Assembly (NCBI GenBank): GCA_947487895.1
Contig: CANKYF010000006.1
Coordinates: 124,001 to 188,000, forward strand
Length of the DNA stretch: 64,000 nucleotides
Source of the DNA: an uncultured Flavobacteriaceae bacterium
GTDB taxonomy: Bacteria > Bacteroidota > Bacteroidia > Flavobacteriales > Flavobacteriaceae
Direction: 5' to 3'
Shown here: positions 45,140 through 53,603 of the stretch, piece by piece
Position numbering within the stretch: the stretch's first letter is position 1
Layout: every line of letters begins with the position of its first letter
Position numbers and translations under genes: made by a program
Notes under the pieces: generated by a model
Database searches by the model: none
The model's input: only the letters and a program-made list of their open reading frames with translations
Told to the model about the DNA's origin: nothing

Positions 45140-45634
45140 ATGAAATACCTATTCATCTTTTCCTGTATCTGCCACGTGTTACTGTGTTCGTGCCAAAAAA
45201 TTCCTAACCATCAAAATGTGTTTAGCGAAACCACCAGTGCTGGCAATGCGGCAGTATATTATTTTGATGCCTTGGAAAAACAAATGCAATATGTGGAAAA
45301 TGGATCACTCCCATCCAAATCAAATTTTAATAAAGAGTTTACTGCCTCTCTGGAAGATAAAGAGTTACAACTAGAAATATTAAACAGCCTATCTGTAGAA
45401 AAGCGTGATGAAACGCTATTAAGGACCAGCAAAGCCTATCTTTCGTTGGCGATAGCTTGTATTAAAGACCAAAAAATTAAGGCTTTTATTGAGATGACCC
45501 AGCAAAATGAACCGAATACTGCTATGGATAGCCTGTCATATTACAAGCCTTATTTACAAGACATTCTAACACAAGAAAACGAAAAATACAAAGCACTTGA
45601 TAGCGCAATAAGTAAGTATAAAGCCCGTAATTAA
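45140..45634 (+). CDS. Orphan lipoprotein
   Basis: The signal LFIFSCICHVLLCSC gives a lipoprotein; Cys19 is the likely modified residue. The mature 145 residues are mostly helical and charged (LEKQMQYVENGSLPSKSNFNKEF, KAFIEMTQQNEPNTAMDSL). I recognise no family. It stands alone on the plus strand, with a decayed reading frame directly after it. Confidence 0.65.
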   Translation: MKYLFIFSCICHVLLCSCQKIPNHQNVFSETTSAGNAAVYYFDALEKQMQYVENGSLPSKSNFNKEFTASLEDKELQLEILNSLSVEKRDETLLRTSKAYLSLAIACIKDQKIKAFIEMTQQNEPNTAMDSLSYYKPYLQDILTQENEKYKALDSAISKYKARN

Positions 45635-45640
45635 ATCGCT

Positions 45641-45771
45641 ATGGACACTATTACAGCATTTTTTAATTGTTTACCGCACACCCCAGGTGTTGTATTTATA
45701 TAGAAGATATACCAGCAATGTTAATGGCCTCGCCTGTGGATGAAGATGGCTGGTTTGAGAACAAATCGTAG
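45641..45771 (+). pseudogene. Short frameshifted coding remnant
   Basis: A frame from ATG 45641 reads MDTITAFFNCLPHTPGVVFI and stops. The next frame (plus one shift) continues IEDIPAMLMASPVDEDGWFENKS and stops at 45771. Together they look like one broken small soluble protein. I cannot name the family. Confidence 0.4.
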
Positions 45772-45818
45772 CAAGCAAACTCTCTAAGGAAATCTATAAT
45801 ACGATTGCTCCAAATTCT

Positions 45819-46151
45819 TTAATTTTTATTCGGTTTTGTTCTGTTGTTGTTGATAAATTGAGTTGGGTCTAGGTATCCTTCTGTATGGGTTCCATAACCG
45901 CCTCCTATAGGCATCCCCACCTTACTTCTCATCTCAAAGTGTAAATATGCCAAGTACATCCCGTCATTATTTCCTATGGTTCTTAACAAATTTTTTAGCG
46001 TTGTTAAACTGTTGCGCATCTGGTTTCCCTAGGGGAAATCAAATCCGTCTACCCATTTTATCGTATCTGTTTTCTGCACTTGGACTTTTTCTGAAAAGGC
46101 GATATGGGGTGTTTTCTTTTTTTCTGAAATGCAACCAACTGATAGCGTCAT
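45819..46151 (-). pseudogene. Decayed M23 (LytM-type) peptidase with internal deletion
   Basis: One reverse frame reads a lipoprotein-like start (MTLSVGC) and a DTIKWVDGFDFP segment, then an in-frame TAG at 46029-46031. It then continues with NDGMYLAYLHFEMRSKVG and GYLDPTQF, which is the C-terminal end of M23 metallopeptidases (HLHFE motif). The middle, including the HxxxD zinc motif, is missing. The first His of HLH has become Tyr (YLHFE). The start also lacks a proper signal. I take it as the remains of a peptidase lipoprotein. Confidence 0.7.
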
Positions 46152-46217
46152 TACAAAAAAAGGATGTTTTGTTTTATTACTATATTACTCGTTAGATTAA
46201 AAAAGTGTTGTTAACTA

Positions 46218-46685
46218 TCATCTCTTAGATTCCAAAATAGAAACATCAAGGGTAATGGAATTTCCGTAATCAAAATTTTTCTTAAGTTCAAAAATATACG
46301 CTCCCCAATACACCGTATCGTAACGTTGCTCTTTGGTAAGTCCATCTTCTTCTTCGGGTACGCCCTCAATACCGTGTATAGAAAAGGTTATTTCTTCTGA
46401 AATTTCTTCATTAGTGATTAATACATATGCTGTTGCTTTTGTGGGGCCATTTTTCATTGGGTATTTATGAGAAAAACCTGTAAGGGTAAAAGTTATTCCT
46501 TCATCTATAGAAATAGTTTCATCCATTTTAAGGATTAAATTTTTTCTAAAAGTCATTTTTGATTTTAAGAGAGTTTTCATCGGTTTTTCATTTTGTGCAA
46601 CGCCTTGATAACAGATACAGCATAGTAAAAAGAATAACGTTCCTAAGAGCTTTGTAGCGGTGCTTTGGGGATTTATTTTTTTCAT
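46218..46685 (-). CDS. Secreted hypothetical protein
   Basis: A signal peptide (TKLLGTLFFLLCCICYQGVAQ) leads a mature domain of about 125 residues. It is beta-rich and acidic in the centre (ISIDEGITFTLTGFSHKYPM, VLITNEEISEEITFSIHG), ending FDYGNSITLDVSILESKR. It looks like a single Ig-like or C2-like sandwich. No family is recognised. It lies between the decayed peptidase and a very small secreted frame on the same strand. Confidence 0.65.
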   Translation of the reverse strand: MKKINPQSTATKLLGTLFFLLCCICYQGVAQNEKPMKTLLKSKMTFRKNLILKMDETISIDEGITFTLTGFSHKYPMKNGPTKATAYVLITNEEISEEITFSIHGIEGVPEEEDGLTKEQRYDTVYWGAYIFELKKNFDYGNSITLDVSILESKR

Positions 46686-46732
46686 AATAAGCTATTCATT
46701 CTTTTATAACTGTGGAGATTCTTAACGAGCGG

Positions 46733-46912
46733 TCAATATTTCGGTTTTGATGCATCATTGTTTACCTGAAGATATGCACACAGGTTTAATCCATCATATA
46801 TAATTGGGGTCATTACACCATTGCTCAATGTTATTTTATTCATAGATTCTTGTGAAAAGGCACTCACTAATGTAAAGCACGTTATTAATAAAATATGGAT
46901 TCTTTTTTGCAT
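46733..46912 (-). CDS. Very small secreted protein or gene remnant (59 residues)
   Basis: The reverse frame starts with a convincing signal peptide (MQKRIHILLITCFTLVSAFS) and continues ESMNKITLSNGVMTPIIYDG to a stop after 59 residues. It may be a true small secreted protein or the front end of a gene that lost the rest. The surrounding decay favours the second reading. Confidence 0.45.
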   Translation of the reverse strand: MQKRIHILLITCFTLVSAFSQESMNKITLSNGVMTPIIYDGLNLCAYLQVNNDASKPKY

Positions 46913-46984
46913 TGTTTCATTGTATTTGCGGTATCAAATAATTCGTCGTTTAAGCTTTACGCAACAATATAAGTGTATTCATAT

Positions 46985-47440
46985 TTACTCGTTGATCGAC
47001 GGGGTTATAATTTTCCTAGAAAATAGCAAATAGATACCTGCGGCAAACGCAGCGATTATGATACAATACTCCCAAATTGAAAAGTTTGTAAAGAAAGACC
47101 TCATTTGAACAGAAGACAATTCTTGATGTGATAACTTTTTTGCTTTAAGCAAAATTTTATCCCTCATAATATACGTTATACTACCTATGATTAGGGCGCC
47201 TTGCAATATAGTGCGGCAGAAACTATTTTTTAATTTATATCTATAGCGCGCAAATACCCAAAATATTGCTACAAAAGCTAATACAAATAGTATAGGAGAC
47301 ATAGGGGTGCTTGATGACGTACTGGACACCATTTCCCCTTGTAATAAATACGAGCTGCTCACCGAGAATATATGGTTTATTACTACACTTACTGCCATAA
47401 AAATAACAGCATACAAAATAGGTTTTAAAGCGCTATTCAT
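46985..47440 (-). CDS. Membrane protein of unknown function
   Basis: This 151-residue protein has four probable helices (PILYAVIFMAVSVVINHIF, PILFVLAFVAIFWVFA, ILQGALIIGSITYIM and YCIIIAAFAAGIYLLF) with basic loops (RYRYKLKNS). No motif is recognised. Like its neighbours it is a single gene in the accessory stretch, upstream of the small secreted frame on the same strand. Confidence 0.6.
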   Translation of the reverse strand: MNSALKPILYAVIFMAVSVVINHIFSVSSSYLLQGEMVSSTSSSTPMSPILFVLAFVAIFWVFARYRYKLKNSFCRTILQGALIIGSITYIMRDKILLKAKKLSHQELSSVQMRSFFTNFSIWEYCIIIAAFAAGIYLLFSRKIITPSINE

Positions 47441-47492
47441 CGCATATTTTGAAATAATTTCAACACTAATATACTGTGATAAGCGTAAGGTT

Positions 47493-47518
47493 ATGTCTCA
47501 TTTTCTTGGATGGGACAT
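47493..47518. terminator. GTCTCA-type hairpin (3)
   Basis: ATGTCTCAT and ATGGGACAT pair over nine positions (one G-T) around eight bases. It lies between the TPR-AraC gene and the membrane protein gene. Confidence 0.4.
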
Positions 47519-47588
47519 ACTTTGGGTTGGACTTAACCTCTGGCAAATTGTATAGAATAAAGCCAATTAGGAAGAATGGCAATAAAAT

Positions 47589-49352
47589 TTAATCTTGAAT
47601 TGCCTTTTTTACAAGGGCAACTTCTTTCTTAAAGAAAGTGGGCGTAACTCCTGTTACATTTTTAAATACTCTGTTGAAAGATGCTTTACTATTAAATCCA
47701 GCATCAAAAGCTACAGCGAGCATCGTGAGGTTTTCTGTATCGTTTTTTAAAATTTTTTTTGCTACTTCTACTCTGTAAAGATTCACAAAGCCATAGAAAT
47801 TATTGCTAAGACCCAAGGATAGAACCTCACTCAATTGATAAGGTTTTATGCCTATTTGTTTAGACAAGCTTTGTAAGGAAAGCTCAGTATCGAGATAAGG
47901 GCGTTCTTCCTTCATATATTGTAGCAATTGCTCCATTATTCGTTGGCGCCGGTCTTCTGTCATATTAGACTTTTCGTATTTTTTACTAGCTTTTGGGGTG
48001 GCGGTTTCTGCCAGTTTTTTTGAAACCTTGAGCAGTTTTTCTGAAAGTGCCGTATGGTCATCTTTAAGTGAATGATATAGGTTTTCAAACACTTTTTTCT
48101 CCTGCTGTATTTTCTTTTTACGCTTTTGAAGAAAAGAGATGAGAAAGAAAAAAGAAATAGAAGCTAGAATAATCCCAATTACTAAGTTTCTATTTTTTTC
48201 CTTTTGAACTCGGATTTTATCTTGCTGGTCATTAAAAATTTTTCGCTTTCTATTTTCTTGAAATTGCTCTTCTATATAGTCCACTTCGTATACTTTTTGG
48301 ACGTTTAAAAGGCTATCACGCAGTCTTGCGTAATTTCTTAAATAAGAATCTGCTTTATCTATTTGTTTAATGAAAAAGTAACTTGCGCTGTATAGACTGT
48401 CTAAATCACGTTTTAAATAAGGTATATAACTTTTTTCTAAGAGAGCATCAGCTGAAGCTAGATGAGCAATAGCTTTAGTGGCTTCATTTTTAACCAAATA
48501 GGCTTTAGCAATGTCACAAAGTAATAATACCTCATTTTCAGGTTCTTCCTTAAAACGTTGATGCATCAGTGCTTTCTTAAATAAAATAAGCGCCTCATCA
48601 GTATCACCCTTTAATAATTGTAATCGTCCCTCCAGATTAATAAAAGAATGATTATTTAAGGCGTCGTTAAGATTAGTTCGGTATTTAGAAAGGTAGAAAT
48701 TTGCACTATCTGCTTGTTTGTTTCTAATGTGTAGATTAGCTAAGGCTCCAAGAGTATAGCTTTTCATACTCTTAAAGCCAGTACTATTTGCTTTTTTTAG
48801 AGCCTTATGTAAATAAGTGTTTGCTTTGGAATAGTTTTTCATATGTACGTACACCATCCCAAGATTGTAAGAAACACTTACTTCGGGTTCGCCAGCTTGA
48901 AGCTTTTCTAAAATTTTTAATGCCTTGTGAAAATTAGACACTGCAAGGGTATAATTTCCCTTTATGTTTGCCGCTGCAGCTATACCGTTATAGCTTTTAG
49001 CAAGATTGATTGAATCTTTTTGCTCGTTAAACAAGGTGAGTGCACTTTCAAATGAGATTATTGCGCTGTCCAGTTTCTTTTGATTTAAGTAATAACTACC
49101 CCATAAGTTCAGATTACCAGCGAGTTCTTTTGAGTTTGTGTTATTTGTTTTTCGCTTAGCTAATTCTAAATAATACCGTGTGGAGTCAGGATTTTTAGAT
49201 AAATGATACGAAGCGTTTTTATGTAAAGTTGTTAAGTCAACGTTTTGACAAAGAATAGTTTCCGAAACAAAGAGAGTTGCATATATGAAAAAAAAGAACC
49301 TTTTTATGGAGGTCAGATAGAAAATAGATTTTCTACTCAAACAAAATTTCAT
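47589..49352 (-). CDS. TPR-containing membrane regulator with C-terminal AraC-type HTH
   Basis: The order is: a signal/anchor (RFFFFIYATLFVSETILCQ), about six tetratricopeptide repeats (roughly residues 40-330, for example AKSYNGIAAAANIKGNYTLAVSNFHKAL), one transmembrane helix (LVIGIILASISFFFLISFL, about 392-410), a coiled coil, then an AraC HTH (about 480-580; SLQSLSKQIGIKPYQLSEVL and AVAFDAGFNSKASFNRVFKNVTGVTPTFFKKE). Such proteins sense a periplasmic signal and act directly on DNA. Genes regulated are unknown. A broken sensor kinase lies next to it, 34 bp upstream. Confidence 0.88.
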   Translation of the reverse strand: MKFCLSRKSIFYLTSIKRFFFFIYATLFVSETILCQNVDLTTLHKNASYHLSKNPDSTRYYLELAKRKTNNTNSKELAGNLNLWGSYYLNQKKLDSAIISFESALTLFNEQKDSINLAKSYNGIAAAANIKGNYTLAVSNFHKALKILEKLQAGEPEVSVSYNLGMVYVHMKNYSKANTYLHKALKKANSTGFKSMKSYTLGALANLHIRNKQADSANFYLSKYRTNLNDALNNHSFINLEGRLQLLKGDTDEALILFKKALMHQRFKEEPENEVLLLCDIAKAYLVKNEATKAIAHLASADALLEKSYIPYLKRDLDSLYSASYFFIKQIDKADSYLRNYARLRDSLLNVQKVYEVDYIEEQFQENRKRKIFNDQQDKIRVQKEKNRNLVIGIILASISFFFLISFLQKRKKKIQQEKKVFENLYHSLKDDHTALSEKLLKVSKKLAETATPKASKKYEKSNMTEDRRQRIMEQLLQYMKEERPYLDTELSLQSLSKQIGIKPYQLSEVLSLGLSNNFYGFVNLYRVEVAKKILKNDTENLTMLAVAFDAGFNSKASFNRVFKNVTGVTPTFFKKEVALVKKAIQD

Positions 49353-49386
49353 TGAGATTAAAATTTTTGTACTAAAGATAATGATT

Positions 49387-49893
49387 CTATAATATTATCA
49401 ATATTGGCGGTACCATAAGTTTTTCTGGGTCTATAAAATCGTCAACTTCTATGCTGTAGGTATAGGGTGTGGTCGCTTCTATATTTTGAAGTTCTATGTA
49501 ATTTTCTAGGGCAACAAGTTCTTGGTGCAATGCTACTTTTTTATCACGAGAATTTTCTAGCGTAATGCGCAGTAGTTTTGAAAATTTAGATAGATATTGC
49601 ACCGATTTTTTATCTTCTTTACCCAGTATCATCCCTTGTAAAACGGATAGGGCGTTAAAGATAAAATGAGGCGTCATCTGAGTGTGTAATAGTTTTTGCT
49701 CCGTAAGGATATTTTCATTTTTAGCAGTGATATCATATAATCTCAAACTAAAGATGATACCTCCCGAGACTATCTAAACTAACAGAAAACCTATAATACC
49801 TAGCAGCAAATTGCGTTGCGACTGTTCTAGGTTTTGCGTTGTAAATTGTACGGTTTTTTTATACCCATTTATTTCCTTAGTTTTTTTAAATAC
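49387..49893 (-). pseudogene. Fragment of a LytS/YehU-type sensor histidine kinase
   Basis: The reverse frame reads NLEQSQRNLLLGIIGFLLV (a membrane helix), hits an in-frame TAG at 49774-49776, and resumes IVSGGIIFSLRLYDITAKN. The His-kinase box TQMTPHFIFNALSVLQGMI follows. It stops at MVPPILIIL, where the family normally continues into the ATP-binding domain. The N-terminal sensor part is also missing. With both ends lost and a stop in the middle, it cannot give a working kinase. Confidence 0.75.
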
Positions 49894-49960
49894 CTAACAC
49901 TACAATTTATCAAACTAAAACAGTATTTTTAGCATTACCACAAAAACTTCAATATAAAAT

Positions 49961-51286
49961 ATGAGTGATATAGAGACATCTGGAGCGCAAAAAATTAATT
50001 ATACCATACCAATTGTAATTATAGCTGGGTTATTTTTCATTTTCGGTTTTGTTACATGGATAAACGGAGCGCTTATACCATATATGAAAACCATTAACGA
50101 ATTAACCGATGCCCAATCTTATCTGGTAGCTTCAGCTTCTTATATATCATTTGTAGTTATGGCGTTGCCTGCATCTTATGTTATCGGCAAAATTGGATAC
50201 AAAAAAAGTATGTCTTTAGGGTTAATAGTGATGGGCTTAGGCGCACTAGTTTTTATTCCTGCTGCAAACGCAAGAACCTATTGGCTCTTTTTAACAGGTA
50301 TTTTTATTCAGGGAGCAGGTATGACTTTATTACAAACAGCATCTAATCCATATATAACAATTTTAGGGCCAATTGAAAGTGGTGCAAAACGTATAGCTAT
50401 TATGGGAATTGCAAATAAAGTTGCGGGAGGATTAGGTTCTATTATATTCGGAACAATTCTTTTAACAGGTATTGGAGATGTAAAAGAAAAATTAAAAGTT
50501 TTATCAGGTCAAGAAAAGGCAGACTTACTTGACGCTACAGCAAGCGAAGTAATAATGCCATATATTATTATGGCTATAGTACTTTTTGTACTTGGTTTAT
50601 TAATTAGAAAAGCTTCTTTACCTAATGTTGAAGCTGAATCAATTAGTGACGAAAACTCTACACAAACTAAAAAAACGAGTATTTTTCAGTTTCCACATTT
50701 GTTATTGGGAGTATTAGCGTTGTTTGTTTATGTGGGGGTTGAGGTTATAGCAGGAGATACCATCATTGCTTATGGTATTTCTCTAGGTATTTCACCAGAA
50801 GAGGCTACTTACTTTACGTCATATACTCTTTTAGCAATGGTGTTTACTTATGCTTTGGGGGTTATTTTAATTCCAAAATATATGTCGCAGGCTTTTGCAT
50901 TAAAAGCGAGTGCAATTTTAGGAATTATCTTTTCATTTTGTATTGTATTTACTTCTGGTTTTACCTCTGTACTTTTCGTAGCAGCCTTAGGTATAGCTAA
51001 TGCTTTGGTGTGGCCTGCTGTATGGCCTTTAGCTTTAGATGGTTTAGGTAAATTCACTAAAACAGCATCTGCATTATTAATAATGGCTATTTCTGGTGGA
51101 GCTGTTTTACCACCATTATATGGTGCAATTGTAGATGGTAAAAAGGCACAATTACTAAGTTCTGGTGTAGAGGGAACTGTGGCGGCTGTTCAATCTGCTA
51201 ATAGTGGTTACTGGATATTACTACCTTGCTATATAATAATCTTTTATTATGCCTATTGGGGGTATAAATTAGGAAAGCAACGATAA
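49961..51286 (+). CDS. FucP-type MFS sugar transporter
   Basis: This inner-membrane symporter of 441 residues has 12 helices and the hallmarks of the fucose/glucose-galactose branch: FFIFGFVTWINGALIPYMK, GIFIQGAGMTLLQTASNPYITILGP, and AMVFTYALGVILIPKYM. It is convergent with lacI (5 bp between the stops), next to the kdgK-kdgA operon, so it may carry a sugar or sugar acid feeding the same pathway. The substrate is not determinable. TATTTTTA upstream is close to, but not, a consensus -7 element. Confidence 0.9.
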   Translation: MSDIETSGAQKINYTIPIVIIAGLFFIFGFVTWINGALIPYMKTINELTDAQSYLVASASYISFVVMALPASYVIGKIGYKKSMSLGLIVMGLGALVFIPAANARTYWLFLTGIFIQGAGMTLLQTASNPYITILGPIESGAKRIAIMGIANKVAGGLGSIIFGTILLTGIGDVKEKLKVLSGQEKADLLDATASEVIMPYIIMAIVLFVLGLLIRKASLPNVEAESISDENSTQTKKTSIFQFPHLLLGVLALFVYVGVEVIAGDTIIAYGISLGISPEEATYFTSYTLLAMVFTYALGVILIPKYMSQAFALKASAILGIIFSFCIVFTSGFTSVLFVAALGIANALVWPAVWPLALDGLGKFTKTASALLIMAISGGAVLPPLYGAIVDGKKAQLLSSGVEGTVAAVQSANSGYWILLPCYIIIFYYAYWGYKLGKQR

Positions 51287-51291
51287 GTAAT

Positions 51292-52320
51292 CTATTTTTT
51301 TATTGCCGAAGATGCTCTAACAACTAACTCAGCATCTAGAATTTGCTTATTTAAAGATTGTGTAATAACACTTTTTTTAGCGTGTTCTAAAAAAGTATGA
51401 GCGGCACGTTGCCCTATTTCAGCACTATGTTGGTTGATACTAGAAATAGTAGGAGTAACCATACCAGTAAACGGTTCATCACCAAAACCTACTAGAGCCA
51501 TATCTTCAGGAATCTTAACGTTTTGTTCATTAAGTACCTGTAAAGCACCCAAAGCAGCATAGTCACCAGCTACATATACAGCATCTGGCCTGTTGTTTAA
51601 ATCAAGTAATTGTTGCATTTTTAATCTACCATCTTCAGTGGTTAAACTACTTTCAATAATTAATTCATTATCTAGAGGAAGATTATGTTTCTTAATGGCA
51701 TCAACATAGCCTCTAATACGGTTATTATATATTCTGGTGTGTTTAAAACCACCAATATGAGCAATACGTTTGCAACCTTGATTCACTAAATGCTCAACAA
51801 TCATATGGCTACTATCATAATCATTAATACCAATATAGTCTACATTCAAGTCGTTTTCACCACGGTCAAATAAAATTAAAGGTATGCCTTTAGATTTTAC
51901 TTTCTCGTAATAATCTAAATCTACAGTTTCATTAGCCATAGAAGCAATGATACCATCTACTTGAGTAAACAATAAGGTATCTATATTATTACATTCTTTT
52001 TTATAAGATTCGTTAGACTGTGTAATGATAATATTATATCCTTCTTTATTTAAAACTTCTTCTATATTTTGAATTACCGAAGAGAAAAAATTACTATTCG
52101 TTCTAGGAACAATAACACCTACCAAATGACTTTTTCCTTTACGTAAAGCACTTGCTAAATGATTGGGTTGGTAGTTAAGATTTTTAGCTACTTGCCTAAC
52201 GGCTTTTTTAGTTTTTTCGCTAATTCGGGAATCATCATGAAGTGCCTTAGATACTGCAGCAGGAGAGATGTTTAGTACGTTCGCGATATCTTTTATAGTC
52301 GCTTTTTTTTTATTCCCCAA
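51292..52320 (-). CDS. LacI-family transcriptional regulator
   Basis: The HTH is at the N-terminus (ATIKDIANVLNISPAAVSKALHDDSRIS), with the hinge (YQPNHLASALRKGKSHLVGVIVP) next, then the periplasmic-binding-protein-like sensor domain (ILFDRGENDLNVDYIGINDYDSS, VYVAGDYAALGALQVL, VGFGDEPFTGMVTPTISSI). I choose the TTG at 52318-52320 as start (342 residues). The upstream ATG at 52380 lies before the probable transcription start and would add 20 odd residues. Palindromes with a central CG lie at its own promoter and before kdgK, so it probably controls both. Confidence 0.9.
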   Translation of the reverse strand: MGNKKKATIKDIANVLNISPAAVSKALHDDSRISEKTKKAVRQVAKNLNYQPNHLASALRKGKSHLVGVIVPRTNSNFFSSVIQNIEEVLNKEGYNIIITQSNESYKKECNNIDTLLFTQVDGIIASMANETVDLDYYEKVKSKGIPLILFDRGENDLNVDYIGINDYDSSHMIVEHLVNQGCKRIAHIGGFKHTRIYNNRIRGYVDAIKKHNLPLDNELIIESSLTTEDGRLKMQQLLDLNNRPDAVYVAGDYAALGALQVLNEQNVKIPEDMALVGFGDEPFTGMVTPTISSINQHSAEIGQRAAHTFLEHAKKSVITQSLNKQILDAELVVRASSAIKK

Positions 52321-52330
52321 TTTTATTATA

Positions 52331-52380
52331 TATTTGCTTAATCGTTTAAGCAAATATATTGCTTTCGTAGAATAAATCAA
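52331..52380 (-). promoter_or_regulatory. Promoter and operator of the lacI-family gene
   Basis: On the minus strand, TTG (52380-52378) and TATATTTG (52358-52351) are 19 bases apart. A 26-bp palindrome (52331-52356) with arms TATTTGCTTAA and TTAAGCAAATA, centred on CG, overlaps the -7 element and start site. This is the arrangement for autorepression, and it places the transcript start inside the longer reading frame. Confidence 0.82.
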
Positions 52381-52425
52381 AACATCTTAACCTGTTTAAA
52401 GGAGTTTTGATTTATTTTTTGCGCT

Positions 52426-52445
52426 TTGGTTAAACGTTTAAGCAA
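52426..52445. promoter_or_regulatory. LacI-type operator upstream of kdgK
   Basis: TTGGTTAAACG-TTTAAGCAA has a perfect 12-base core (TTAAACGTTTAA) and matching outer TTG/CAA. It resembles the lacI operator (TTGCTTAATCGTTTAAGCAA) at 17 or 18 of 20 positions. It lies 30 bases before the kdgK ATG; no consensus -7 element is seen next to it. Confidence 0.75.
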
Positions 52446-52474
52446 TCAATTAAATATTAAATAAGAAATTAAAA

Positions 52475-53521
52475 ATGGGTAAAGTAGTAACGTTTGGAGA
52501 AATCATGTTAAGATTAGCTCCACAAGGTTTTTTAAGATTTTCGCAAGCTAACAATTTTGATGTAATCTATGGTGGTGGTGAGTCTAACGTAGCAGTGTCA
52601 TTGGCTAACTATGGTGTAGATGTAGATTTTGTAACACGTTTACCAAAGAACGATATTGGTGAATGCGCTATGATGGAGATGCGTAAAAGAGGTGTTGGTG
52701 TAGATAAGATTGTATGGGGTGGAGACCGCTTAGGTATTTATTTCTTAGAAACTGGAGCAGTATCTAGAGGTAGTAAAGTTGTTTATGATAGAGCACATTC
52801 TGCAATGTCTGAAATAGAGTCTGGTATGATTGACTGGGATGCTGTTTTTGATGGTGTTGAGTGGTTCCACTGGACAGGTATAACACCAGCTATCTCTCAA
52901 GGAGCTGCAGATGTATGTTTAGAGGCTGTTAAAGCTGCTAGTGCTAAAGGAGTTACTATTTCTACAGATTTAAACTATAGAGCAAAACTTTGGAAATATT
53001 GTGATGAAGCTCATAGAGAAAAAATAATGACTGAAATTACATCTTATTGTGATATCATTTTAGGAAATGAAGAAGATGCTGAGAAACATTTTGGAATTCA
53101 CCCTGAAGGTTTAGATGTTCACAAACATGGACACGATGTAAAAGCGGAAGCGTTTTTATCTGTTTGTAAACAAATGATGGAGAAATTCCCAAGAGCTAAA
53201 AAAGTAATTACAACATTAAGAGGGTCTATTTCTGCTTCACATAATACTTGGGCAGGAGTTTTATACGATGGTTCTAAAATGTATGAAACACGTCAATACC
53301 AAATCACTGATATTGTTGATAGAGTAGGTGGTGGAGATTCATTTATGGGAGGTTTAATCTACGGATTGTTAAAATACCCAGAAGATGATCAAAACGCATT
53401 AGACTTTGCTGTTGCAGCTTCTTGTTTAAAACACACAATTAAAGGAGATGCTAACTTAGTAACTGTTGGTGAAGTTGAAAAATTAATGGGAGGTGATGCT
53501 TCAGGTCGTGTAGCTAGATAA
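52475..53521 (+). CDS. kdgK: 2-keto-3-deoxygluconate kinase
   Basis: KdgK phosphorylates KDG to KDPG. This PfkB-fold protein of 348 residues keeps all expected motifs: YGGGESNVAVSLA near the N-terminus, the substrate motif DLNYR at 165-169, the nucleotide/Mg motif GNEED at 197-201, TTLRG at 246-250, and the catalytic base Asp288 in VGGGDSF. It is the first gene of the kdgK-kdgA operon and lies behind a LacI-type operator. A paralogue with several of these motifs altered lies at 40.4 kb. Confidence 0.93.
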   Translation: MGKVVTFGEIMLRLAPQGFLRFSQANNFDVIYGGGESNVAVSLANYGVDVDFVTRLPKNDIGECAMMEMRKRGVGVDKIVWGGDRLGIYFLETGAVSRGSKVVYDRAHSAMSEIESGMIDWDAVFDGVEWFHWTGITPAISQGAADVCLEAVKAASAKGVTISTDLNYRAKLWKYCDEAHREKIMTEITSYCDIILGNEEDAEKHFGIHPEGLDVHKHGHDVKAEAFLSVCKQMMEKFPRAKKVITTLRGSISASHNTWAGVLYDGSKMYETRQYQITDIVDRVGGGDSFMGGLIYGLLKYPEDDQNALDFAVAASCLKHTIKGDANLVTVGEVEKLMGGDASGRVAR

Positions 53522-53538
53522 ATTATTAAATGTTTAGA

Positions 53539-53580
53539 TGTTTAATTGTTGATTTGTATAATCGATTCAACAGTTAAACA
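53539..53580 (+). other. Intercistronic hairpin between kdgK and kdgA
   Basis: TGTTTAATTGTTGA (53539-53552) pairs with TCAACAGTTAAACA (53567-53580) over 14 positions, one of them G-T. There is no T run, so processing or mRNA stabilisation is more likely than termination (inference). Confidence 0.55.
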
Positions 53581-53603
53581 AATAAACGCATAAACATTAA
53601 AAG

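Noticed and set aside
52321-52380. N-terminal extension of the LacI-family protein
   Set aside because: The promoter and operator lie inside it, and the residues do not fit the family.
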